The notes under the pieces: generated by a model
Databases searched by the model: none
What the model was told of the DNA's origin: nothing
What the model saw: the letters and a program-made list of their open reading frames with translations, nothing else
Translations under genes and position numbers: made by a program
In this document: positions 1-9,342 of the stretch, in pieces
Layout of the letters: each line of letters begins with the position of its first letter
Numbering within the stretch: the first letter of the stretch is position 1
Origin: Dyadobacter soli
Lineage (GTDB): Bacteria > Bacteroidota > Bacteroidia > Cytophagales > Spirosomataceae
Reading direction: 5' to 3'
DNA: 64,000 bases
Assembly: GCF_900101885.1 (NCBI RefSeq)
Contig: NZ_FNAN01000009.1
Location: 1-64,000, forward strand

Positions 1-242
1 CATCTGCGGCGTTTGATGTGAAGGAAGACCTTATGGCCCCGAATTGGAAAATCCTGAACAGTAATCATCGGAAAGAACCCTTTGGAGAGCAAATTCTTCC
101 TCTCCGGGTCATTCTCATCCGCATTCTTCTCATCTATATGCACGTGAAATACTCCATCCTGACGGTCGATGGATGTCAATTCAAAATTTTCAAGGATAAA
201 CTCTGGTAATAGAAACTGGATAATAGGCAAGAAACTCTCCAA
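1..242 (-). CDS. ISAon1-type transposase, N-terminal part (runs off the left edge)
   Basis: The minus strand from 242 down to 1 stays open for 80 codons. It begins LESFLPIIQFLLPEF, continues through a DENDPERKNLLSKGFFP segment and reaches HIKRRR at the window edge. This pattern resembles the N-terminal region of ISAon1/ISL3-like transposases of Bacteroidota. An in-frame TAG lies three codons upstream of a TTG and the next in-frame ATG is about residue 59, so TTG at 242-240 is the likeliest start. Only the N-terminal module is visible; the DDE catalytic part would lie outside the window. Family assignment is by eye. Confidence 0.6.
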   Translation of the reverse strand, partial: MESFLPIIQFLLPEFILENFELTSIDRQDGVFHVHIDEKNADENDPERKNLLSKGFFPMITVQDFPIRGHKVFLHIKRRR

Positions 243-270
243 AACGAACTAGGTTGATTAAAAACACAAA

Positions 271-350
271 CCTAGAAAATCCTATGCGCTCCACAAGTTT
301 TTGATTTGATCCTAGAAAATCCTATGCGCTCCACAAGTTTTTGATTTGAT
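271..350. repeat. 40-bp perfect tandem duplication
   Basis: Positions 271-310 and 311-350 are the same 40 bp in direct orientation, each beginning CCTAGAAAATCC. The array sits between the transposase start and the tRNA-His terminator. It may be a duplicated insertion-sequence end or the product of imprecise insertion; no inverted partner is visible in the window. Confidence 0.9.
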
Positions 351-411
351 CCGAACTACACGAATGACGCTGGAAAACATGGGAATTTTTGCATTTTTTG
401 ATACTATCTGG

Positions 412-452
412 AAAACAAAAATGCCCGCAAATCATTGATTTACAGGCATTTT
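412..452 (-). terminator. Rho-independent terminator of tRNA-His
   Basis: On the minus strand just past the tRNA, AAAATGCC (452-445) pairs with GGCATTTT (425-418), with a second inner stem AAATC/GATTT, followed by a T-rich run. Position and shape fit termination of the tRNA-His transcript. Confidence 0.75.
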
Positions 453-476
453 GTTTGACTTTGAACTTATTTCAAG

Positions 477-551
477 GGAGGGAGACGGGTCTCGAACCCG
501 CGACCTCTAGAACCACAATCTAGCGCTCTAACCGACTGAGCTACAACCTCC
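477..551 (-). tRNA. tRNA-His (anticodon GTG)
   Basis: The minus strand folds as a cloverleaf: D arm GCTC-AGTCGGTTA-GAGC, anticodon stem CTAGA/TCTAG around the loop TTGTGGT (anticodon GTG, histidine), and T arm GCGGG-TTCGAGA-CCCGT. An extra 5' G opposite C73 is the tRNA-His identity feature. No CCA is encoded. The acceptor stem carries two apparent mismatches, U5/C68 and U6/U67, which is unusual. Promoter and terminator flank it, so it is probably transcribed. Confidence 0.93.
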
Positions 552-591
552 GTGTACTATTTTCGATGGGGAAACCCCCGTTTCGAGGACA

Positions 592-621
592 CAAAATTAG
601 GAAAAGGTTTGCAGCGTGCAA
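592..621 (-). promoter_or_regulatory. Promoter of tRNA-His (Bacteroidota -33/-7 type)
   Basis: On the minus strand TTG (621-619) is followed after exactly 19 nt by TAATTTTG (599-592), matching the Bacteroidota primary-sigma consensus TTG-N19-21-TAnnTTTG. The tRNA starts about 40 nt downstream. Confidence 0.75.
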
Positions 622-676
622 GATTTTTTCACAAAATTTTTACAAACCACAAACCCTTCCGCGGGCCGGAGCCCGA

Positions 677-1282
677 TTATTTAGCCGCAGTGTACAGTGC
701 GTCAGCAGCTTTCCAGTCTACAACGTTCCAGTAAGCGTCGATGTAGTCGGGGCGCTTGTTTTGGTATTTCAGGTAGTATGCGTGCTCCCATACGTCCAGG
801 CCGATCACCGGAGTGCCTTTTACTTCGGCGATGTCCATCAATGGGTTGTCCTGGTTGGGGGTAGAAGTGATCGCCACGCCGTCGCCGGATTTGATCAACC
901 ATGCCCAGCCCGATCCGAAACGGCCGGTTGCTGCTTTTTTGAACTCGTCTTTAAATGCAGCGAAAGAACCGAATTTAGCGGTGATGGCTTTGCCCAGCTC
1001 GCCGGTAGGTTCGCCGCCGCCGTTCGATGAAAGTGATTTCCAGAAAAATGAGTGGTTCCAGTGACCGCCGCCGTTGTTGCGTACAGGTGCCGGAGCTTTG
1101 CTGATGCCAGCCAACAATTCTTCTATGGTTTTGCCTTCCAGCTCAGTGCCTGCTACTGCTGCATTCAGGTTGGTAACATAAGCCTGGTGGTGACGGTCGT
1201 GATGTATCTCCATGGTCAATGCGTCGAAGTGTGGCTCCAATGCATTGTTTGCGTAAGGTAAGGGATCAAGTGTAAATGCCAT
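677..1282 (-). CDS. sod: Superoxide dismutase, Fe/Mn family
   Basis: This 201-residue protein is the normal length for a cytoplasmic Fe/Mn superoxide dismutase, which dismutates superoxide to oxygen and hydrogen peroxide. The N-terminal helical hairpin is clear ([13 protein letters not shown], first metal His near residue 27), followed by [10 protein letters not shown] with the second His, and the C-terminal signature [18 protein letters not shown] with the Asp and last His ligands. There is no signal peptide. Iron and manganese forms cannot be separated safely by eye. The gene stands alone on the minus strand, with 64 bp to the upstream tadA-like gene. Confidence 0.96.
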   Translation of the reverse strand: MAFTLDPLPYANNALEPHFDALTMEIHHDRHHQAYVTNLNAAVAGTELEGKTIEELLAGISKAPAPVRNNGGGHWNHSFFWKSLSSNGGGEPTGELGKAITAKFGSFAAFKDEFKKAATGRFGSGWAWLIKSGDGVAITSTPNQDNPLMDIAEVKGTPVIGLDVWEHAYYLKYQNKRPDYIDAYWNVVDWKAADALYTAAK

Positions 1283-1346
1283 TTTCAGTGTAGTTTAATG
1301 ATTAAAGAATTTGTTTCAACAGTTAGGCTAACAGCAGAAAACCGCT

Positions 1347-1823
1347 TTATGTTCTTAATTCCCTGAAAAATTTGAGTAGTAACTGCTGGGATTCCATGGC
1401 CATAATGCCGGTTACAAGCTTGGTTTTCGGATGCAGAAGCGGCTCGCCGATCCTTGAAAATCCGCGCTTTTCATCCATTGCACCGATCACCACGCGCTTC
1501 ACCTGCGTCCAGTAAAGCGCGCCTGCACACATCACGCAGGGTTCCAGGGTTACATACAGGGTGCAGTCGGTGAGGTATTTGGAGCCGAGGTGGTCGGCGG
1601 CGGCGGTGATGGCGATCATCTCGGCGTGGGCGGTGACGTCGTTGAGCCGCTCGGTCTGGTTGTAGCCCCTGCCTATAATCCTGTCTTTGGCAACGACGAG
1701 TGCGCCAACGGGGATTTCACCTTCTTCATACGCCTTATGTGCGAGCGCGAGGGCTTCTTCCATAAAGTAGTGGTCCGTAATATCTGCCTGTATGTCCATA
1801 TGCCGGTAAAGAAAACGGGACAT
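1347..1823 (-). CDS. tadA: Nucleoside/tRNA-adenosine deaminase, TadA family
   Basis: A cytidine deaminase-fold zinc enzyme of 158 residues. The zinc site is complete: HAE (TAHAEMIAI), where Glu is the proton shuttle, and PCVMC (LEPCVMCAGAL) with the two Cys ligands. The family member TadA converts A34 of tRNA-Arg(ACG) to inosine, and a tRNA-Arg with anticodon ACG is encoded at 22722-22795 in this window. The nominal start gives MSRFLYRH; the Met at residue 9 (1799) is a likely alternative because family members usually start close to the first helix. Guanine deaminase-like activity cannot be excluded. Confidence 0.88.
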   Translation of the reverse strand: MSRFLYRHMDIQADITDHYFMEEALALAHKAYEEGEIPVGALVVAKDRIIGRGYNQTERLNDVTAHAEMIAITAAADHLGSKYLTDCTLYVTLEPCVMCAGALYWTQVKRVVIGAMDEKRGFSRIGEPLLHPKTKLVTGIMAMESQQLLLKFFRELRT

Positions 1824-1870
1824 TCATTGCATTGCAACAAATGTCCCGTACTATTTTTTAGAATGAATTA

Positions 1871-4800
1871 TCAGGGTTTCATCACACGCTGAACGGTGCT
1901 CAGATTGCCATTCTGGATTCGCAGCAGGTAAAGTCCCGAAGGATAATTAGTGAAATCAACCTCTGTTTTTTGCTGTTTGATAACCTGGGTTGAGCGTGAA
2001 CGACCGTTGAGGTCTACCACTTCAATTTTCGCTTCCTTCGGCGAAACCGTGCCGGTTACTTCCACTGTGCATTTGCCATTGATCACGGTCGGGTAAACCT
2101 TCGCCCAATCTGCCGGAGCCGGTGGTTCTACGCCCAGGATCGGATCAACCTGCACCCTTGCCGTACCAACTCCTCTGCCGATTCCGCAGCCATTGGTCAC
2201 TTTGGTAATGGCGTAGGTGGTTGTCGTCTTCGGGGCCAGCTTGAAATTGTACGGCGTTGCATTTGCGGTGATCAATGTGTCCTTGGTACCATTGTTAAGC
2301 GTCAATGTCCACGGCCCTTTACCGGTAATGTCAGCTTTTAGGTCGGCGGTTTCTCCGACGAGGATGGTTTGTGTTCCCGTCAATGTGGCAACAGGCAGCG
2401 GCACGGCGGTGATCGTGAGCGAACCTACATTCCCTTTTACGGTGAAAGCAGCATCGGTGCCAGTGCTGACAACGCGGTAAAAGTACGAGCCTCCTTTGGT
2501 TGTATCCGGGAACGTAGCGGATACTGAGTTATCCGTAGCGGTCGATGGGACAGTGTAAAACTTGGCATCGGTATTTTCGGTCGCTACCTGTAATTTGAAT
2601 GAATTACCCGCAGGGAAATCGCCCGACTGACGGAAAGGAACTGTGAAGGACTTGCTTGCACAAATCTCCGAAACAGCGGCGCTACCGGTATTGATCGTAG
2701 GCACTTTCACCGTAACCACGGCCAGGCCGTTCGTGGTGCCTTTGCCGCAACCATTCTCTACCAGGGTGAGCAGGTAGCTGGTGGTAGTACTTGGCTTCAC
2801 CTGCACCTGATGATCCGCCTGATCGGTGGTGGCAGTGTCACCGTTGGACAATGCATAGCTCCATGGACCATCGCCAGTGAATTTGATGTTAATAGTCGCT
2901 GTTTGGCCAAGGTCGATGGTAGGAGTTCCTGAAATTGTCGCCGAAGGTTTCGCTTTGATGTGAATTTTGATCTCCTCTTTCGGGCTCTCGCAGCCATTCG
3001 AACCGGTTTGCGTTACATAGAACGAGTAGTCCTGAACTTTCTCGGTGAAAGCCGTAAACGGGACGCCCTGGAAATCGGTGTCATTTGCTGCCCGGTACCA
3101 TTTCAAAATTGTTCCGGTTGCATCGAGCACGGGCGCCGGGGCGCTCTGGCAGTATTCCAGGTATGTTTTGGTCACCGGCTTCGGCGTGGTATTAATTTTC
3201 ACGTCGATCTTCGCGCGGTCGCCTGGGCAACCTTCGAGAGTTTGTCCCACATAGTAAGAAGTCGTTCCACCTTCTGCGGTTGATGGCGTCGGTGCATTCG
3301 GGCTTGCATTACCGCCTGACGCGTCCGTTCCGTACCAGTCCAAAGTCGCTTTGGCAACCGGAGTAGCTTCGAGGGGTTTCGCAGCGATAAACTGGCAGTA
3401 TTCGATCAACGGCTGCGAAATGCCGGGTACGGCTGGAAGGGGTTTTACGAGTACTTTCTGCGGAATGCGGGTGGTGCTTTCGCAATTCTTGTTCGAAACC
3501 TGTGTAACGTAGTATATGTTTTCTTTGGCGTCTTTCAGGTTGATGGAAGGATTTGCTGTGCCTCCCGTGCCCCCGGTGGCGGCGTTGTACCATTTCAAAG
3601 TATTTCCTTCCGCGGCTTGCGTCGGGAAAGTATAACTTTTATCCGTACGCTCCTGGCAGAATGCTTCCGACAGTGGCGTAACGGCAGCCGGGCGCGGATT
3701 AACGACAACATTTACTCTCACGCGGGCACTTTCGCACACCAGTGAAGGGTAGCTTGTCGAGAGCGACACGAAATAAGGCGTGGTGCCGTCCTTGGTCGTG
3801 GAGGGCTTGAATGTCGAGGCTAAAGGTGAGCCGCCTGTTTCAGCAGCGTACCATTTGTATGTGCTACCGGAAGGCGCGAGTACGTTAGCTGCTTCTCCCA
3901 CGCAGTACTCGATCGGCGAGACGGTCGGCTTTGCGGCTTCCCGTATGTTTACGACGATCTCTCTGCGGGCACTTTCACATCCCGATGCGGTGCTTTTCTG
4001 GCTAACGTAGTAGGTAATAGATTTGGCTTCATCTGTCGGCGGGACAGGAGCGTCGGTTGATCCTGTTCCTGCCGAGGATGTGGTGTACCAAAGCAGCGTA
4101 TGTCCGGCCAGCGGGGTAGCTTTCAATGCCGTCGCTACCGCAGGGCTTTGGCAGAAGGCTACTGGGGTCACTACGGTTGGGCCAGCGAATTCTTTACACG
4201 TAACTGTTACCAATATTTCCGCGCGATCACTTTCGCAACCGATCGCATTGGTTTGGGTAACGTAGTATTTCGTCTCACCTGCCTTTACAGTAGAAGGTTT
4301 CGGTGCTGAGGGTAGCTGCGTGGTTGTGTTTGCATCGGCGTACCATTTCAGGTTGGCTCCTGTCGCTGTCAGCACAGGTGCATTGTCGCCGACTTCATAT
4401 GTTTTGTTGGAAACAGTGGGCTTAGTTGGAGGCGTGCAGGCTGTGACCGTCACTGCAATTTCAGCCCGTTCACTTTCGCAGCCGCTGGCATTGGTTTGAG
4501 TTACATAATATTTCGTTGTGCCAGGTGTCGTGGTCGCCGGTTTCGGAGCGGATGGCAATGCAGTCGTAGTGGATGCATCGGCGTACCATTTGAGATTAGT
4601 GCCGGTCGCGGTAAGAACTGGTGCATTTTCGCCTACCTGGTATGTTTTATTGGAAACAGTGGGCATAGCAGGTGGCGTGCAGGCAGTGATTGTTACTGTA
4701 ATTTCAGCTCGTTCACTTTCGCAACCGCTGGCATTGGTTTGGGTCACGTAATATTTCGTTGTGCCAACTATCGTAGTCGCAGGTTTTGGAGCCGATGGCA

Positions 4801-6025
4801 GGGCAGTTGGAGTGGACGCATCGGCGTACCATTTGAGATTCGTGCCAGTTGCAGTGAGCACAGACGCATTGTCGCCGACTTCGTATGATTTGTTAGCAAC
4901 TCCTGGTTTGGCAGGAGGTGTGCAGGCTGTGACTGTAACTGTAATTTCAGCTCTTTCACTTTCGCAGCCGCTGGCATTAGTTTGCGAAACGTAATATTTG
5001 GTTATTCCTGCTGTGGTAGTCGAGGGCTTCGGTGCCGACGGCAGTGCGGTGCCGGTGGTTGCATCAGTGTACCATTTGAGGTTCGTTCCTGTCGCAGCCA
5101 GTACGGGTGCATTGTCGCCTACCTCATACGACTTGTTTATGGTGACTGGGGCCTGCGGAGCGGGAGTAACGTTAACAGTGATTTTTGCCTTCTCACTCTC
5201 GCACATTTGAGATGAACTCCTGCTGACATAAATATCTTTCGTCAGAACTGCGTTGGTCGGTATATTTGGAATTGAACTACTGCCGGTCAGCCCGTCGTAC
5301 CATAGATAACTGGAACCAAACGGGTCATAAGCGGTAATTGCTCCTGTTATTTTACTTTCAGGAATATCAGCATTCTGACAAACGGATATTGGTGAGGTAA
5401 CGATAGGTGTCGTAGCAACTTCACGAACGATAACTGATATCCCAAACTTTTCACTCTCGCAACCATCAACGGTTTGAGTAACATAATATGATGGTGTCGA
5501 AGGCGTCGAGCGCCCAGTTGGAGTGACGGACGGCGCTTCTGGGAGTATTGTAGAACCATCGCTTGCATACCATTTTAGGTTTGCGCCGGAAGCACTAACT
5601 TGAAATGCTGGTCCCCCAACGCACAAAAAAAACATATTTGTTCCAGTCGGCGGCAATGGCCTACCCGAGATCGTCAACGTGGAACTCTCGGAGCCTAAAA
5701 CGGTCGTAGTTATCACACGGATCTTATAACCAGAACCAGTAGCTGTACTAGCTGGGATTGTGACGCTGATAGGAGATTCGGAACTTGAACCAATGCTACC
5801 AGTCAATGAAAATGTGCCGGCTGCGTCAGAGAGTTGTACGGCAAAATTGGTGCCAGAAGCCACAGTACCTGTGGTAGTAAACGGTACAGAAACGACACTT
5901 CCTGCGCAGACCGGGTTCGGCGTCACTGCCCCCGTAGTAATCGTAGTTTGTCCAAATGAAGCTGCCAGGCTGAACAGCATGGCGAAAATGGTAAGGAAAC
6001 TCTCTTTAATAAATGTTCTTTTCAT
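1871..6025 (-). CDS. Large secreted repeat protein with Ig-like domains and T9SS type A tail
   Basis: This 1384-residue protein starts with a signal peptide (MKRTFIKESF, hydrophobic core, cleavage near SFGQ). The body is a chain of Ig-like modules of about 80 residues sharing a 'LKWY ... YYVTQT...GCES.R..I.V.V' pattern. Four consecutive modules around residues 290-610 are nearly identical. Two further domains near residues 1040-1290 are 'TATINIKFTGDGPW'-type modules. The C-terminus (YPTVINGKC ... YPSGLYLLRIQNG ... VMKP) is a T9SS type A sorting domain, so the protein should be exported by the T9SS and anchored or released after cleavage by PorU (60405-63782). An adhesive or structural surface role is inferred; no enzyme motif is seen. 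Confidence 0.9.
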   Translation of the reverse strand: MKRTFIKESFLTIFAMLFSLAASFGQTTITTGAVTPNPVCAGSVVSVPFTTTGTVASGTNFAVQLSDAAGTFSLTGSIGSSSESPISVTIPASTATGSGYKIRVITTTVLGSESSTLTISGRPLPPTGTNMFFLCVGGPAFQVSASGANLKWYASDGSTILPEAPSVTPTGRSTPSTPSYYVTQTVDGCESEKFGISVIVREVATTPIVTSPISVCQNADIPESKITGAITAYDPFGSSYLWYDGLTGSSSIPNIPTNAVLTKDIYVSRSSSQMCESEKAKITVNVTPAPQAPVTINKSYEVGDNAPVLAATGTNLKWYTDATTGTALPSAPKPSTTTAGITKYYVSQTNASGCESERAEITVTVTACTPPAKPGVANKSYEVGDNASVLTATGTNLKWYADASTPTALPSAPKPATTIVGTTKYYVTQTNASGCESERAEITVTITACTPPAMPTVSNKTYQVGENAPVLTATGTNLKWYADASTTTALPSAPKPATTTPGTTKYYVTQTNASGCESERAEIAVTVTACTPPTKPTVSNKTYEVGDNAPVLTATGANLKWYADANTTTQLPSAPKPSTVKAGETKYYVTQTNAIGCESDRAEILVTVTCKEFAGPTVVTPVAFCQSPAVATALKATPLAGHTLLWYTTSSAGTGSTDAPVPPTDEAKSITYYVSQKSTASGCESARREIVVNIREAAKPTVSPIEYCVGEAANVLAPSGSTYKWYAAETGGSPLASTFKPSTTKDGTTPYFVSLSTSYPSLVCESARVRVNVVVNPRPAAVTPLSEAFCQERTDKSYTFPTQAAEGNTLKWYNAATGGTGGTANPSINLKDAKENIYYVTQVSNKNCESTTRIPQKVLVKPLPAVPGISQPLIEYCQFIAAKPLEATPVAKATLDWYGTDASGGNASPNAPTPSTAEGGTTSYYVGQTLEGCPGDRAKIDVKINTTPKPVTKTYLEYCQSAPAPVLDATGTILKWYRAANDTDFQGVPFTAFTEKVQDYSFYVTQTGSNGCESPKEEIKIHIKAKPSATISGTPTIDLGQTATINIKFTGDGPWSYALSNGDTATTDQADHQVQVKPSTTTSYLLTLVENGCGKGTTNGLAVVTVKVPTINTGSAAVSEICASKSFTVPFRQSGDFPAGNSFKLQVATENTDAKFYTVPSTATDNSVSATFPDTTKGGSYFYRVVSTGTDAAFTVKGNVGSLTITAVPLPVATLTGTQTILVGETADLKADITGKGPWTLTLNNGTKDTLITANATPYNFKLAPKTTTTYAITKVTNGCGIGRGVGTARVQVDPILGVEPPAPADWAKVYPTVINGKCTVEVTGTVSPKEAKIEVVDLNGRSRSTQVIKQQKTEVDFTNYPSGLYLLRIQNGNLSTVQRVMKP
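4194..5165. repeat. Four tandem ~243-bp coding repeats
   Basis: Inside the large surface protein the same 81-codon module recurs four times with a strict 243-bp period; for example the block ending ATTTCGTTGTGCC recurs at about 4504 and 4747, with variants near 4262 and 4990. High similarity at DNA level suggests recent duplication or gene conversion. Boundaries are approximate. Confidence 0.85.
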
Positions 6026-6102
6026 GTATCTGTCTAAATATCTTTCCGCTAACCTTTTGACTGGTAAAGTTAGAGATATTTTTCAAATACGCTGAAGGTG
6101 AT

Positions 6103-9100
6103 TTAAGGAAGCTGGCTTTTCCGTTGGATCAATGAACTGTACACTACGTCCTGTATTTTCCGCCGCGTACGCTGGGTTGTGATGGCTGTATTTTCGGCGT
6201 CCGGATTCACGCGGTTGGACAGAAACACGAACACGAGGTCTTCTTCCGGATCCACCCACACCATTGTGCCGGTAAAGCCCGTGTGCCCGAACGAGTTAAC
6301 GGAAGCCTGCGGTGATACGTAGGAACTGTTGCCGTCGGCCGGGGCTTTGTCCCAGCCCAGCCCGCGGTGGTGCGACTCGTCGTACATGCGCGAGAAGAAT
6401 GGCACGGTGGCCTGCTCGTAATAACGTTTTCCGGCGTAGTTGCCTTTCCAGAGGTTCATTTGTAGCAAAACGGCCAGGTCGCGGGCGGTACCGAACAGCC
6501 CGGCATGGCCCGAAACGCCACCTACAATAGCCGCCATCTGATCGTGCACGGTTCCTTGCAGCAGTTGCCCGCGGAAACGGTAATCCTGTTCGGTAGGGGC
6601 GATCTGTTTCTCAGGGAAACGGCGCAGCGGATTGAAACCGAGATACGCGAGGCCCAGCGGCTCATAAATGTTGGCGGCTACAAAAACATCCAGTGGTTGG
6701 CCGGTGATCCTTTCTACAATTTTTTGCAATGTCAAAAAACCGAGGTCGCTGTACAGGTAGCCGTAGTTACCCGCCCGGTCGCGGCGGTTGTTCATGGGTG
6801 ATTCTACTACCCATTTCCAGACAGAATCGCGCAATGCACCTTTGGCAAACAACTTTGGCGCAACTTGCAGGTAATAAGCAGTATCCTGTTTTGAACTGTA
6901 ATACTCCGGCAACAAGCCTCCCGCGCTGGTTTTGGTCCTGTCCCAAAGCGATGGATAAAACGAAATCAGTCCCGAGCGGTGCATGAGCAGGTCGCGGACG
7001 GTGAAGTTCTGTTTGGTCGTATTTGCCAATTCGGGAAGGTATTTCGATGCTTTTTCGTCCAGGTTGATCTGCTTCCGGTCATACAGCAGCATTACCGCCT
7101 GCAATGTGGCCGAAACCTTCGTGAGCGAAGCCAGGTCGTAAAGCGTTTCGGGCGTCACGCGGTCGTTGGTACGGTAGCTCAGCCCGCCGAACTGTTTCTC
7201 GTAAATGATCTTGCCTTGTCTGGCCACAAGCACCTCACAGCCGGGGAAAACGTGGTCGTTCACGGCGGCAGTCGCTATTTCATCGATTTTTTTCAACGAA
7301 ATACCATCCATACCCACGCTCTCCGGCGTACCGAATGCAATGCGGTTAATGGAAGTGGTGTTCACACCGGTGCCCGTTTTGTAGGTCAATACCGAAACCG
7401 GCAGACGCCCTTTCGAGCTCAATGCACCGAAAATGATCTGCGGAACGATTTCCTGCTGATCCTTCCCATCCTGACTGGCGCAGATCAGTACGTCGGTTTC
7501 AGGGAAAAACGGAATGCTGTAAGGCGTGCCGAACAGGCAGAGGATCACTTTTTTGTTCTGCTGTTTGAGCTGATTTACAAAATCGACCATGCCCGGGGTG
7601 ATGCCGTAGTTGCGGCCGGGCTTGGAGCTGATGCCGTGAATGTCGACGATCACGGTGTTGTAAGGTTGCAGGTAACCGAGCATTTCGGTAATCTGGTCCG
7701 GCGATGACGGCCCGTCGTAAAACGAGTAGCTCCGCATCGGTTTGTAGGTCGAAAGCATTTTCTGGAATGCCATGCTGCTGCCCTCGCCAATGCTCACCGA
7801 CGCGATGTTGTTGTCGGCCACCGAGCCGATGGGAAGCAGGTTGTTGTCGTTTTTCACGACGGTCACCGAGGCCTCGCACAGCTCACGGTAAAGCTCTTTG
7901 CTCTTCTCGCTGTTAAGGTCGGCGTAGAGGTTATTGATGTCGACAGGCTGGTACTTGCTCAGTCCGGCCCAGTATTTGGCCTGCAAAATGCGTTTGACCT
8001 TGTCGTCGATGATCTTCTCGCTGATCTGCTTCTGGTTGATGGCATCTTTAATGCGCGTTACCGTTTCGGCAATGCTTTCCGGGTAAAGCAGCACGTCGTT
8101 GCCCGCTACCAGCGCTTTGAGGTTTACATCGGCAGGTTTACCGTTTTTGAGCACGCCGCGCATATTCATGGCGTCGGTAAACACCAGTCCGCGGAAACCG
8201 AGATCCTTGCGCAGCAGGCCATTCACGACTTTGTCCGAAAGCGAGCTGGCCTGGTTTGGCGTATTATCCAATGCGGGAATGTACAAATGGGCATTCAGAA
8301 CGCCCATAAGGCTATCCGCAATCATCTCGCGGTATGGATACAGGTCGGTGTTATTGAGTTGTTCCAAAGAATGCGTCAGCACCGGCAATGTAAAATGCGA
8401 ATCCGCGTCCGTGTCGCCATGGCCGGGGAAATGCTTGGCGGTGGCGATAATGCGGTTGTGCTGCAAGCCTTTCATGTACGCGACCGACTTCCGTGCCACA
8501 TTCTCTTTATCCTCGCCGAACGAACGTATACCGATCACCGGATTGGCCGGATTGCTGTTGATATCCGAAACCGGCGCGAAATTGATCTGAATGCCGAGGC
8601 GCTTGCACTGGCGGGCTATATCGTCGCCCATGCGGTAAATCAGCCGGTCGTCCTGGATCGAGCCGAGTACCATTTGTTTCGGGAAGGAAATCGTGCTGTC
8701 GAGGCGCATGCCGAGGCCCCATTCGCCGTCGATGCCTATGAAAAGCGGGATATTGGAATGCGATTGGTAGCGGTTTGTAAGCTGCGCCTGACCGACCGGG
8801 CCACCCTGGAAAAATATGAGGCCGCCGATCTGGTAGTCGTTGATCAGCTTATCGATGTATTTGTAATGCGATTCGTCGCGGTTCGAGAAAGTCGCCACCA
8901 TAAAAAGCTGGCCGATCTTCTGCTCGATGCTCAGGGATTTGAGGGTACTATCCACCCATTCGTTTTCGGGTAAAACGAGTACCGGGTCACGACGTTTTTT
9001 AGGGGCTTTGTGCTTCGGTTCAACGGCGGCAGGTGTTGGTTTGACCGTCACCGGCTTCACCGCCATCATTTTCCACGCGACAGACGCCACGGAAGTAAGC

Positions 9101-9171
9101 ACCACCAGCGCCACTACAATCACTACAACACGAAACCGGCCGAACCACCAATTTTTCATACCTGGGAACAC
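6103..9171 (-). CDS. GH3 beta-N-acetylglucosaminidase-like domain fused to a serine hydrolase (beta-lactamase fold)
   Basis: A 1022-residue two-enzyme fusion with an N-terminal membrane anchor (residues 12-35, VVVIVVALVVLTSV). Residues about 70-410 are a glycoside hydrolase family 3 domain: KHFPGHGDTDADSH is the NagZ-type loop with the His general acid, and VFTDAMNM carries the nucleophile Asp. A GH3 C-terminal-like domain follows to about 600. Residues about 640-1005 are a class C beta-lactamase/esterase domain with SLTK (Ser-x-x-Lys), LYSD (Tyr-x-Asn-like) and HTG (Lys-Thr-Gly-like). The fusion is known in Bacteroidota; a role in cell-wall glycopeptide turnover is an inference. The anchor suggests the active domains face the periplasm. 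Confidence 0.92.
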   Translation of the reverse strand: MFPGMKNWWFGRFRVVVIVVALVVLTSVASVAWKMMAVKPVTVKPTPAAVEPKHKAPKKRRDPVLVLPENEWVDSTLKSLSIEQKIGQLFMVATFSNRDESHYKYIDKLINDYQIGGLIFFQGGPVGQAQLTNRYQSHSNIPLFIGIDGEWGLGMRLDSTISFPKQMVLGSIQDDRLIYRMGDDIARQCKRLGIQINFAPVSDINSNPANPVIGIRSFGEDKENVARKSVAYMKGLQHNRIIATAKHFPGHGDTDADSHFTLPVLTHSLEQLNNTDLYPYREMIADSLMGVLNAHLYIPALDNTPNQASSLSDKVVNGLLRKDLGFRGLVFTDAMNMRGVLKNGKPADVNLKALVAGNDVLLYPESIAETVTRIKDAINQKQISEKIIDDKVKRILQAKYWAGLSKYQPVDINNLYADLNSEKSKELYRELCEASVTVVKNDNNLLPIGSVADNNIASVSIGEGSSMAFQKMLSTYKPMRSYSFYDGPSSPDQITEMLGYLQPYNTVIVDIHGISSKPGRNYGITPGMVDFVNQLKQQNKKVILCLFGTPYSIPFFPETDVLICASQDGKDQQEIVPQIIFGALSSKGRLPVSVLTYKTGTGVNTTSINRIAFGTPESVGMDGISLKKIDEIATAAVNDHVFPGCEVLVARQGKIIYEKQFGGLSYRTNDRVTPETLYDLASLTKVSATLQAVMLLYDRKQINLDEKASKYLPELANTTKQNFTVRDLLMHRSGLISFYPSLWDRTKTSAGGLLPEYYSSKQDTAYYLQVAPKLFAKGALRDSVWKWVVESPMNNRRDRAGNYGYLYSDLGFLTLQKIVERITGQPLDVFVAANIYEPLGLAYLGFNPLRRFPEKQIAPTEQDYRFRGQLLQGTVHDQMAAIVGGVSGHAGLFGTARDLAVLLQMNLWKGNYAGKRYYEQATVPFFSRMYDESHHRGLGWDKAPADGNSSYVSPQASVNSFGHTGFTGTMVWVDPEEDLVFVFLSNRVNPDAENTAITTQRTRRKIQDVVYSSLIQRKSQLP

Positions 9172-9342
9172 TGACTTAACGAGGGAATGTTAGGTTTAAA
9201 AACTGCAACAACTGACATTGGTATTGATCAAAAGTTACAATAATAACAATTTTATGGCGCTTTAAATCCTTAAAAATATGGTTTTAATGCAATTCTAATA
9301 TTTGCTTAACCGAATATGATCATGGTAACTAGTGTCGGAACA

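Noticed and set aside
18..209. 63-codon plus-strand frame at the left edge
   Set aside because: It is antisense to the transposase frame, which shows family-like protein sequence on the minus strand.
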